32,615 nt of DNA. Source: Pseudobutyrivibrio sp. (GTDB lineage Bacteria > Bacillota > Clostridia > Lachnospirales > Lachnospiraceae). Positions 22,112 to 29,768 of the stretch are shown piece after piece. Under the pieces are notes generated by a model. That model was given only the letters and a program-made list of their open reading frames with translations, did not search any database and was not told the DNA's origin. Within the stretch, counting starts at the first letter, position 1. The number at the start of each line of letters is the position of its first letter. The translations under genes and the position numbers were made by a program. Where the stretch lies: NCBI GenBank assembly GCA_017934625.1, contig JAGBJE010000243.1:1-32615 (forward strand), given 5' to 3'.

Positions 22112-23688
22112 TATAATGTTACAGATACTACGTGGTCGTACCAGGTACCTTTTTCACCTAAAATTGCTAAATCAAAATCCTTACCAAGTGCCTCTACAGG
22201 AACATCAAATCCATTAACTGTTTCTGTTGTTCCATCAGAATATGTTACCTCATCCTTTGTAGGCTGAAGCCAGTTAGCCTTGTCGCTTTCGGCATCAGCA
22301 GCTTTACCTACATAGAGGTTTACAATCTTGTCTGACACAAGCGAAATGTGGATTGTCATCTTGCCATCTTTAACAGTAAGCTCACCCATGCCATTCTTTG
22401 CTTCGTTTACATGGAACATGCTGCTGTCTGTTGTAAACTTTGCTTCGTAAGTTTCGCCTTCCTTAAGCTCATCTGTGTGAGCAACCTCTGTTGGCTCAAC
22501 ACCAGTAGCCTCTGATGTGTGTGCTACATAAATTGCCTGAACATCAGCGATTTCTCCAAGACCTGCAATTTGACAATCAACTGAATCAAATGCGCCTGAA
22601 GCCTTAAACATAGACTTCCAAGAATCCTCATCATCACCAGCCATATCGTTGTTAGCGTGGTCACCGGCAACAACCATAAGTGGACGAAGAATTACCTTCT
22701 TATATCCAGCTTCCTTAACAGCTTCGATAATGTTCTCACAAGCTGTCTCCTCTGGCTCACCCTCTACTGTACCGATGAATACGTTCTTGTAACCAAGCTT
22801 ATCCATCTGTGTCTGCATCTGACTGTATGTAACCTTTGCAGTGTGGCTTGTACCATGACCCATAAATACAAATGCTGTAGAATCATCAGCTGCAGCATCA
22901 AGGGAATCAAAGCCTGCTGTCTTAACAGCCTCAGCTGTTATTGCTTTTGCAACTGTTTCCTTATCACTGTTTACTGCGCTAGCGTCTGCTCCAACTTCTC
23001 CAAGTAATGGCTCAGCGATCTTTACCGAATCAAACTTATCAGCATACTCATTTACCGCCTCTGTTAATTCATCGTACTCAGCGCCATGCATTAAATGAGT
23101 TGGCTGAACTACCAAATTTTTCACCCCGTTTGCAACAGCTCTATCTAAAGCCTGCTGCATATTATCAATCTTCTCCTCATCACGCGCCTGAATATGATTG
23201 ATAATAATCTGTGCTGTGAAAGCACGTCTAACTGACCAATCAGGATATGCTGCAGCGATTGCCTTTTCTACACCACCGATATCAGCAACACGGCTATCAT
23301 TAAATGAAGTACCAAAGCTTACTACAAGAATCTCATTCTCACCAATTTCGTCCTGGTTTAATGGGTCATCCTTAGATGCATCACCTGTATCTCTTCCGAA
23401 GTAGTCAGGGTCAGCAAATTCACCCTCAACCAATTCCTTTTGAGCATCGCTAAGTGCGTCCCATGCTTCCTTAGCAGCCTTACACTGCTCGTCTGTTTTA
23501 TCTGTACGCTCCTGTACATAGATAGCATCGATTAATGCTGCACAATTATCTGCCATAGCCTGATCATCCACCTCAGTCTCAGCCTCTACAGCTGTATCTA
23601 CTGTTTCTTCTGATTTTGTTCCACATGCTGCAAACATCATTGTGGCACTTAGCATTAAAGCCAAGCTTGTAACTAATTTCTTCTTCAT
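22111..23688 (-). CDS. cbiK: Exported lipoprotein form of sirohydrochlorin cobaltochelatase (CbiK family)
   Basis: About 525 residues from the ATG at 23688, which has AGGAGG seven bases upstream. An N-terminal signal peptide ends in the lipobox FAAC (cysteine C22), so the protein is predicted to be anchored outside the membrane. A helical acidic region follows (about 30-105). The CbiK domain (about 110-395) opens ENEILVVSFGTSFNDSR and has the two candidate metal-binding histidine segments QPTHLMHG and FMGHGTSH. A C-terminal domain (about 405-525) resembles the extra domain of the neighbouring binding protein. CbiK normally inserts cobalt into sirohydrochlorin in the cytoplasm; an exported version is odd. 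It is the first gene after the riboswitch. Confidence 0.92.
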   Translation of the reverse strand: MKKKLVTSLALMLSATMMFAACGTKSEETVDTAVEAETEVDDQAMADNCAALIDAIYVQERTDKTDEQCKAAKEAWDALSDAQKELVEGEFADPDYFGRDTGDASKDDPLNQDEIGENEILVVSFGTSFNDSRVADIGGVEKAIAAAYPDWSVRRAFTAQIIINHIQARDEEKIDNMQQALDRAVANGVKNLVVQPTHLMHGAEYDELTEAVNEYADKFDSVKIAEPLLGEVGADASAVNSDKETVAKAITAEAVKTAGFDSLDAAADDSTAFVFMGHGTSHTAKVTYSQMQTQMDKLGYKNVFIGTVEGEPEETACENIIEAVKEAGYKKVILRPLMVVAGDHANNDMAGDDEDSWKSMFKASGAFDSVDCQIAGLGEIADVQAIYVAHTSEATGVEPTEVAHTDELKEGETYEAKFTTDSSMFHVNEAKNGMGELTVKDGKMTIHISLVSDKIVNLYVGKAADAESDKANWLQPTKDEVTYSDGTTETVNGFDVPVEALGKDFDLAILGEKGTWYDHVVSVTL

Positions 23689-23730
23689 GTCAATCCTCCT
23701 AAAATTCATTTGGTAATTTTGACATGAGAA

Positions 23731-23759
23731 ATAAAAAGACTGCTAATAAATAGCAGTCT
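23731..23759 (-). terminator. Intrinsic terminator of the riboswitch expression platform
   Basis: On the minus strand AGACTGCT (plus 23752-23759) pairs with AGCAGTCT (23737-23744) across a seven-base loop, followed directly by TTTTTAT. It lies between the aptamer and the cbiK ribosome binding site, as expected for transcription attenuation when cobalamin is bound. I found only a weak antiterminator candidate (the ATTAGCA segment at about 23803-23810 with the left arm). Confidence 0.9.
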
Positions 23760-23837
23760 CTAAAATCAAAGCTTGGCACATAAAAACCTAAAGTGCGTTT
23801 TGCTAATCTGATTCGAGTTCCGCAAATCAAAATTACC

Positions 23838-24003
23838 TGATATAGGCAGGTCTCCTGACTTCGATCATCATTTGCACTCTCTTCCCAAGACTAGCTCAGT
23901 GATATGAGTACAAACTCCCTAACACAGTGACGGCTTCGCTCTGGATTCTCACCAGATTCCCTTTTCACCTATGCAAATAAATATTCCATAGGCACCTAAA
24001 TCA
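23838..24003 (-). promoter_or_regulatory. Cobalamin (adenosylcobalamin-type) riboswitch aptamer
   Basis: Minus-strand sequence shows the P2 hairpin CCTATG...CATAGG, then GGTGAAAAGGGAATCTGGTG, a GAAGCCGTCACTGTG segment, and the B12 box GAAGTCAGGAGACCTGCC (rightmost base about 23862). P1 closes with TGATTTAGG (plus 23995-24003) pairing 8 of 9 with CCTATATCA (23838-23846). Together with the terminator at 23731-23759 this should switch off the roughly 20-kb cobalamin operon when the vitamin is plentiful. Confidence 0.97.
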
Positions 24004-24024
24004 TATTTTTAAATTTCGTAAAAG

Positions 24025-24053
24025 AACATACCACATTTATCAAATACTGTCAA
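24025..24053 (-). promoter_or_regulatory. Promoter of the cobalamin operon
   Basis: On the minus strand a perfect TTGACA (plus 24048-24053) is followed after 17 bp by TATGTT (24025-24030), about 20 bp upstream of the riboswitch P1 helix. It lies three bases beyond the stop codon of the EAL-domain gene, which leaves no space for a separate terminator of that gene. Confidence 0.8.
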
Positions 24054-24056
24054 ACC

Positions 24057-26219
24057 CTAGCTCCCACTACTTACAGCCACAATAACAACTTCAAAGGCTT
24101 CATATCCGTATACAGGATTTTTGCTAATTTTTCTAATGAATAAATTCATTATCAATCCTTCTATTTTTAGGTTCTCAATAATTGCCCATTTATTAATTTT
24201 ATTACATGTTTTTATAACATCTAAGAAGTCTTTTTCTGGCGGACGTTTTTGCTTGATTAATTCATGCCCCAAATCAATCTCATCTAGATAGTCAACTTTC
24301 AGCATAAACTCAGCAAAGGTTCTGTTGTAACGCACTATATAAACATCTTCACCTCTGAATTCAAGCACACCTGTAGGAAGCTGTCCAAAGAATTCATCCG
24401 CTTTCCAATTGTAATCCTCGTTGACAAGTGGTTCTACTAAATTAGCCCTACCTATAGCTTCGTAATATTCATTTTCATTATAATCCTCTATCTGGTTTCC
24501 AACCTTAGCACCATAGATAGCATACCATTCTGCAAGCGGGATTGGCTTTGCAAAGAAAAAGCCTTGCATCTTACTACAGCCAACTTCTCTTAAGAATTTC
24601 ACCTGCTCTATAGTCTCAACACCCTCAACAACTGTATCTAGTCCAAGTTTTGTAGCCATTTGGATTAATTCCTGCAAAATAATATGATTCTTCTTTGACA
24701 TATCAAATTCACGCATGAATTTCATGTCAAATTTAATCAAATCAAAATCAAACTTCTGTAAGGTATTAAGTGATGAGTATCCACTTCCAAAATCATCCAT
24801 CCACACCTTAAAGCCTGCTTCATGGAATCTACGAATCTGGGTGGCAACAAAATCACTGTCAAGGCTTGATACACTTTCTGTTATTTCAATGGTAATCATG
24901 TCAGGAGTAATGGTTGATGCCTTAACCCTCTTATTTATTTCTTCTACTATATCGCAAAGTTCAAAATCGTATTTTGATAGATTAATAGAAACCGGCACAA
25001 TAGGTAAATTCCTTTCAGCCACTTCCTCTAAATCCCTTAATACGCAATCAAGTATATATAAATCAAGCTTATGTATAAGCTTTGAATCCTCTAATACGTA
25101 AATAAAATGGTTTGGTGGTATTAATCCTCTTGTAGGATCTATCCACCTGGCTAGAGCCTCTTCATCGCACACTAATCCATTAACAGATCTTATCAGCTGT
25201 TGATAGTATGGCTGAATCCACCCCTCTTCCATTGCCTTTTCAAAATTATTTATTACATATTCAAAGTGAGTTGCTGCAGCATGAGTGTTCTCATCATAGT
25301 AGGCGAACTTGGAAACATAAGCACCCTTTTCCTTATCGCTGACAATCTTTGCCCTATCACACGCACTAGAGGCTGTAACATCCTCAAATGCCATGGAATA
25401 TATGCCCACATGTACTGGCAATGTTTTACCATCATTGGCAAACTTAATATCTTCAAATATTTCATGGAGAATTTCTTCAATTCCTTCCATCTCAGCAAAT
25501 ACAGCAAAATGATCCTGACCCATTCTTCCGCAATCTTCATTTGCGAAATACTTTTTCAAAATCATACTAAAGGCGACAAGCAGATTATCCCCTTCTCTAA
25601 GACCATATTTTTCATTAAAGAATTTCATACCTGTAAGGTCAAAAAATACTATTCCAGGGGTACATCCCTTTTTATAAATAGCCTCTTTTCCAGCATCTGC
25701 AAGAGTCAGGAAATATGACATATTTGGTAAGCCTGTTAATGTGTCATAGAAATTATCGCGGATAAGGCTTTCCTTAGTCATTAACTCCTTAAAATTAGAA
25801 GCAAGCTTTTCTGTTAGTGGATTTTCAAAATCTGCTCCTATGCCCTCAAGCATATAGATAGTGGTAGAAAGCATTATTCCATTTTCAGTAAAGAAATGGC
25901 TGCCATGAGAATGAATAATTACATAATCTCCTGTTAAATGAGATTTTGTCCTGTAAACACAATCAAAGGAATCCCCACCAGAGGCAAATTTAAGCGCAGC
26001 ATCAGCCACCCTGGCTTTATCATCTGGATGGGTGTCACGATACATATCGTTATCTAAAATCCTAATCACTTCATCCCGCTTAACTCCCATCATATTACAT
26101 AGTCCATCTGTAACAAGAAGTGTTACTACCCTCTTATCAATATACTGGTATATAGCCATTGGGATATTAAGCTTCTCAAGGACCATTCTTTCGCTATCGC
26201 CAAATTCATATCTGACCAT
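24057..26219 (-). CDS. PAS / degenerate GGDEF / EAL domain protein, likely cyclic-di-GMP phosphodiesterase
   Basis: About 720 residues from the ATG at 26219 (GGAGG eight bases upstream); an upstream in-frame TTG at 26246 is less likely. Residues 1-125 resemble a PAS sensor. The GGDEF-like domain (about 150-310) has GQDHF (234-238) in place of GGDEF, so diguanylate cyclase activity is unlikely. The EAL domain (about 325-570) retains EAL (354-356), the asparagine of SINLS (413), EITES (E445), DDFGSGYS (475-482), the lysine of KFDMKF (496), EGVET (532-536) and QGFFFAKP (552-559), so it should cleave c-di-GMP. A second PAS-like region forms the C-terminus. There are no membrane segments. It is a separate unit, not obviously part of the cob operon. 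Confidence 0.92.
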   Translation of the reverse strand: MVRYEFGDSERMVLEKLNIPMAIYQYIDKRVVTLLVTDGLCNMMGVKRDEVIRILDNDMYRDTHPDDKARVADAALKFASGGDSFDCVYRTKSHLTGDYVIIHSHGSHFFTENGIMLSTTIYMLEGIGADFENPLTEKLASNFKELMTKESLIRDNFYDTLTGLPNMSYFLTLADAGKEAIYKKGCTPGIVFFDLTGMKFFNEKYGLREGDNLLVAFSMILKKYFANEDCGRMGQDHFAVFAEMEGIEEILHEIFEDIKFANDGKTLPVHVGIYSMAFEDVTASSACDRAKIVSDKEKGAYVSKFAYYDENTHAAATHFEYVINNFEKAMEEGWIQPYYQQLIRSVNGLVCDEEALARWIDPTRGLIPPNHFIYVLEDSKLIHKLDLYILDCVLRDLEEVAERNLPIVPVSINLSKYDFELCDIVEEINKRVKASTITPDMITIEITESVSSLDSDFVATQIRRFHEAGFKVWMDDFGSGYSSLNTLQKFDFDLIKFDMKFMREFDMSKKNHIILQELIQMATKLGLDTVVEGVETIEQVKFLREVGCSKMQGFFFAKPIPLAEWYAIYGAKVGNQIEDYNENEYYEAIGRANLVEPLVNEDYNWKADEFFGQLPTGVLEFRGEDVYIVRYNRTFAEFMLKVDYLDEIDLGHELIKQKRPPEKDFLDVIKTCNKINKWAIIENLKIEGLIMNLFIRKISKNPVYGYEAFEVVIVAVSSGS

Positions 26220-26331
26220 ATTGTCATCCTCCGTGAATGTTTTCAAGTCACCTCATGATGCGTCTCTTTAACTATAATCAAAACCTATGAATTTTCTGTT
26301 AAAAAATGATATGTTTAGCCTTTTAAATATT
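26220..26331. other. Intergenic region before the EAL-domain gene
   Basis: 112 bp between the GTPase-NYN gene stop and the EAL gene start. A weak minus-strand promoter candidate is TTAACA, 17 bp, GATTAT, then the GGAGG ribosome site. I see no convincing hairpin with a T-run, so where the argS operon ends is unclear. Confidence 0.35.
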
Positions 26332-28902
26332 TTATTTTATGTTATAGTTTTCTCTTAGTTCTTTTACCTTTCGTTCCACTTCTTCTATAAAATCTCTTGA
26401 TGAAAAAAGTCTAGCTCCAGCACCTCTGATAATAACCTGTTCCAAGCCATCAGAAGTTACTACTGTAATATCATATTTTTTACCATGCTCATGGGTAAAA
26501 CGCTCTATGTATGCATCAGCAGTTTGGGCTTCTGCAGTGAATACCTGATGAATATTAAGGTAGTCCGATGCTGTCACCTCATGCCCCTTTACCTTATAAG
26601 CATCAAATACGGCAATCACCTCATAATCAGTCATTGCTTTGTAGTTACTAAGTATATCAAGAAGCTTTCCTCTTGCTCCGTCCAAGTTTACGTCTAGAAC
26701 TTCTTTAAGCTCAGGCCATGCATAAATGAGATTGTAGCCATCCACAAGAAGATACTTCTGCCTTGACTTAACCTCCTTTGGTGCAGTGTATACATAATCA
26801 GAATCCACTCGCCTTGGTCTTGAGGATTCTCCATAATGCCAACCCTTTTTAGGATTCTTGCCATGATTGCTGTGGGTGGCCTGCCTTAATATGTTATCTA
26901 TCTCATCAGGGTCTAGCCATTCATCCACGCTGTGATTCATTCGCTTTGAGTTGATTGGAGTATCTATATCAATATCATTATCAACTGCATTTTCAATACA
27001 TGGTACATGACACTTCTCCTTTACCTCATACCAAGGTACGATAATGCCTGCCCCATGAGAGCAGAATACTGAATCTGCCGGATTATCTATATCCGCCTCA
27101 GGATTATAATTAGAGCTTGCTATTACTTCTTCACTATTCCTGCATCTGTTATAGTGAGCATTACTTAATGTGATATGCCCCATCCCTTTGGTAAAGGTCA
27201 CAAGAGTTGCCTGATAATTCCTTATTGATACAGCTGGAGCTTGACCTGTAATTTTAGAATCACCGCCTAAATCCTCCGGTGCATCAAAGCTTCCCCCCAT
27301 GTTTTCAATATCAGTCATCACTCGTCCAATTTGATTAGATGGCAACACTATCTCAAAATCAAAATATGGTTCTAGAATTTCCGTGCCAGCCTCCATAAGT
27401 CCTTGCCTAATAGCCCTGTAGGTAGCTTCTCTAAAATCACCACCCTCAGTATGCTTGATATGAGCCCTTCCACCTACAATGGTAAATTTAACGTCGGTAA
27501 GAGGAGCTCCAATAGCGGTACCTAGATGTTCCCTCTCAAGGATATGCGTAGTGATTAACCTTTGCCAATTAAGTGCTAAATCATCTGTTGCAACCTGGCT
27601 ATCTACCTCTATTCCACTGCCTATTGGAAGTGGTTCCATAAGGATATGTGCCTCTGCATAATGGCGCAGTGGTTCGAAATGACCCACGCCTTCTACAGTA
27701 GTCTTTACAGTTTCTTTGTATAGAACTCCTGCCTCAGTAAACTTAGCCTTTATTCCAAGCTCTGTTTCGATACGATTTATAAGGATTTCAGTTTGAACCT
27801 CACCCATAAGATTAAATGTTATTTCTTCTAAGGCCTCATTCCACTTAACATTTAAGGATGAATCCTCATCCCCTAAAGCCATAAGCTTAGGATAGGCAAG
27901 ACGAGGTATGGTATCATCTAAAAACTCAAGCTTGTATTTAAGCACTGGTGTTATAGTAAGCTCTGGCCTATCTGCTACCACTCCTAGTCCTTGGCCTGCA
28001 AAGGTATTTTTAGGCCCTACAAAAGCCACTACATCACCAGCATATGCTTCATCTATCTGTGTGTATTTTGCTCCAGAATACAATCGTAGCTGGTCTACCT
28101 TTTCTCCATTTGACAATGTATCCTTTACCTTGATACTGCCTGAAGTGATTTTTGCAAAGGTAAGGCGTGTGTCTCTTCCAAGACTTTCTATCTTGTAGAT
28201 TTTAGCTCCAAATTCTTCATTCCTTGCCATAGCATTTTGCTTAGATCTGTATTCGCTTAAACCTTTTATAAAACCTAGCAGCTCATCTACCCCTTTATTC
28301 TTTAAGGCCGAACCTTTCATAACAGGAAACAGTTCTCTATTTAATGTCAATTCGTATATACGATTATCTGAAAGAGTGTCTGTATCTAAAAATTCTTCCA
28401 TTGCCTCTTCATTTTCCATGGCAATGTCCTCAACAGCTGTCAAAAGATGACAAGATGTAGATAGCTTCTCCTTTAAATCACTTAAGCAATAATCCTCATT
28501 AAAGCCTTCCATATCAGTCTTGTTTATAAAGATTACTGTAGGCACCTTATTCTTTTCAAGAAGTGAAAAAAGTGTCTTTGTATGTGCCTGCACTCCATCT
28601 GTACCACTAATAAGAAGGATAGCAAAATCAAGTGCCCAAATTGCACGCTCTGTTTCTGTAGCAAAATCCACATGACCCGGTGTATCCAGTAAGGTCAGCT
28701 TTGTGCCACTATATTCAAACACAGCTGGTTTTGAAAAAATAGTAATGCCTCTGTTCTTCTCCTGCTGATTTGTATCCAAAAAGGCGGACCCCTTGTCTAC
28801 TCGACCAAGGTCCGCCAAAACTCCAGCGTTATATAAAATTGCTTCTGAAAGTGTAGTCTTGCCTGCATCTACGTGGGCAAGAATTCCCCATGCCTCATTC
28901 AT
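26332..28902 (-). CDS. EF-G/TetM-like translational GTPase fused to a Rae1/YacP-type NYN ribonuclease domain
   Basis: An 856-residue protein. The N-terminal GTPase has AHVDAGKTT (9-17), DTPGHVDF (73-80) and NKTD (127-130). EF-G-like domains follow to about residue 640, with the closest resemblance to ribosomal-protection (TetM/TetO-related) proteins. After a linker (about 640-710), residues 714-856 match YacP/Rae1: LLVDGYNLIYAWPELK, VFDAYKVKG, FTAEAQTADAYIE and VVTSDGLEQ, with the acidic PIN/NYN active-site residues kept. Rae1 of Bacillus cuts mRNA in the ribosomal A site, and TetM-like GTPases act at the same site. Start overlaps the yitT-like stop (TAATG). Tetracycline resistance cannot be assumed; this is a distant relative. 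The frame is continuous, so the fusion is real. Confidence 0.92.
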   Translation of the reverse strand: MNEAWGILAHVDAGKTTLSEAILYNAGVLADLGRVDKGSAFLDTNQQEKNRGITIFSKPAVFEYSGTKLTLLDTPGHVDFATETERAIWALDFAILLISGTDGVQAHTKTLFSLLEKNKVPTVIFINKTDMEGFNEDYCLSDLKEKLSTSCHLLTAVEDIAMENEEAMEEFLDTDTLSDNRIYELTLNRELFPVMKGSALKNKGVDELLGFIKGLSEYRSKQNAMARNEEFGAKIYKIESLGRDTRLTFAKITSGSIKVKDTLSNGEKVDQLRLYSGAKYTQIDEAYAGDVVAFVGPKNTFAGQGLGVVADRPELTITPVLKYKLEFLDDTIPRLAYPKLMALGDEDSSLNVKWNEALEEITFNLMGEVQTEILINRIETELGIKAKFTEAGVLYKETVKTTVEGVGHFEPLRHYAEAHILMEPLPIGSGIEVDSQVATDDLALNWQRLITTHILEREHLGTAIGAPLTDVKFTIVGGRAHIKHTEGGDFREATYRAIRQGLMEAGTEILEPYFDFEIVLPSNQIGRVMTDIENMGGSFDAPEDLGGDSKITGQAPAVSIRNYQATLVTFTKGMGHITLSNAHYNRCRNSEEVIASSNYNPEADIDNPADSVFCSHGAGIIVPWYEVKEKCHVPCIENAVDNDIDIDTPINSKRMNHSVDEWLDPDEIDNILRQATHSNHGKNPKKGWHYGESSRPRRVDSDYVYTAPKEVKSRQKYLLVDGYNLIYAWPELKEVLDVNLDGARGKLLDILSNYKAMTDYEVIAVFDAYKVKGHEVTASDYLNIHQVFTAEAQTADAYIERFTHEHGKKYDITVVTSDGLEQVIIRGAGARLFSSRDFIEEVERKVKELRENYNIK

Positions 28903-29768
28903 TAATTGTATCCTCTAAAGCCTTTTCCTATAATCTCGCTACTGTTTGTAATTGCAATGAATGCTCCAGGCTGATTACGTCTGATAAAGTTCTTAAGCTC
29001 CACCGCCTGCTGGCGCTTAAGGATTGTAAGAATAACAGTCTTTTCTGTGTGACCGTATGCCCCCTCAGCCTTGTAAACTGTTGCACCCTTACCTAAATCG
29101 TTCATAATATAATCTACGATAGGCTCAGGATTATTACAAATTATTGTAAAGTACTTTGCAAGATTAATATTTTCGATTGTCTCATCAACCACCAGTGATT
29201 TTGCAAGAAGACCAACCAGTGAGAATAAACCTGTTTCAACATTAAATACTAAGCACGCCAAAACTACGATAATAACATCTGACATAAAAAGTGCTGTACC
29301 AATATCAACCTTAGTGTATTTTTTAAGAATCATAGCAACAATATCTGTACCACCACTAGATGCACCTAAGTTAAAAAATACTGCAGATGCAAATGCAGGA
29401 AGAGCTATTGCAAACATAAGCTCAAGAACAGGCTGAGTAGTAAGTGGCCCATTCATAGGAGCAATCTTCTCTAAGATGCTAGGTCCAAAAGAAACCAGCA
29501 GTGTAATGTATGTTGTCTTAATTCCAAAGGATTTACCAAAGGTAATAAACCCTAAAATAAGCAAGACAATATTAATAACCAGGTTAATGTAGCCTGGTGT
29601 ATGAGGCAACAGCTCAGCCAAAACAATAGAAAGACCACTGACGCCTCCAAATGAAAAGTGATTTGGGAATTTAAAGAAATATATTCCAATTACCATTACA
29701 GCAGATGCAATGGTAAACATCATATACTCGTATATATCTTGTTTATGTCTATAAATTTTATGTATCAT
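28902..29768 (-). CDS. YitT-family membrane protein
   Basis: 288 residues with about five hydrophobic segments in the first 180 (starting YMMFTIASAVMVIGIYFF) containing the family text FGGVSGLSIVLAE and NLGASSGGTDIVAMIL. A soluble C-terminal DUF2179 domain (about 205-288: KGATVYKAEGAYGHTEKTVIL, GAFIAITNSSEIIGKGF) follows. Function is not established for the family; transport has been proposed. It overlaps the methyltransferase gene upstream by 11 bp and the GTPase gene downstream by one base. Confidence 0.92.
   Translation of the reverse strand: MIHKIYRHKQDIYEYMMFTIASAVMVIGIYFFKFPNHFSFGGVSGLSIVLAELLPHTPGYINLVINIVLLILGFITFGKSFGIKTTYITLLVSFGPSILEKIAPMNGPLTTQPVLELMFAIALPAFASAVFFNLGASSGGTDIVAMILKKYTKVDIGTALFMSDVIIVVLACLVFNVETGLFSLVGLLAKSLVVDETIENINLAKYFTIICNNPEPIVDYIMNDLGKGATVYKAEGAYGHTEKTVILTILKRQQAVELKNFIRRNQPGAFIAITNSSEIIGKGFRGYN

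Noticed and set aside
26332-28902. Acquired tetracycline resistance gene (tet(M)/tet(O))
   Set aside because: The sequence is a distant relative with an additional nuclease domain and lies in a housekeeping operon without mobile-element signs.
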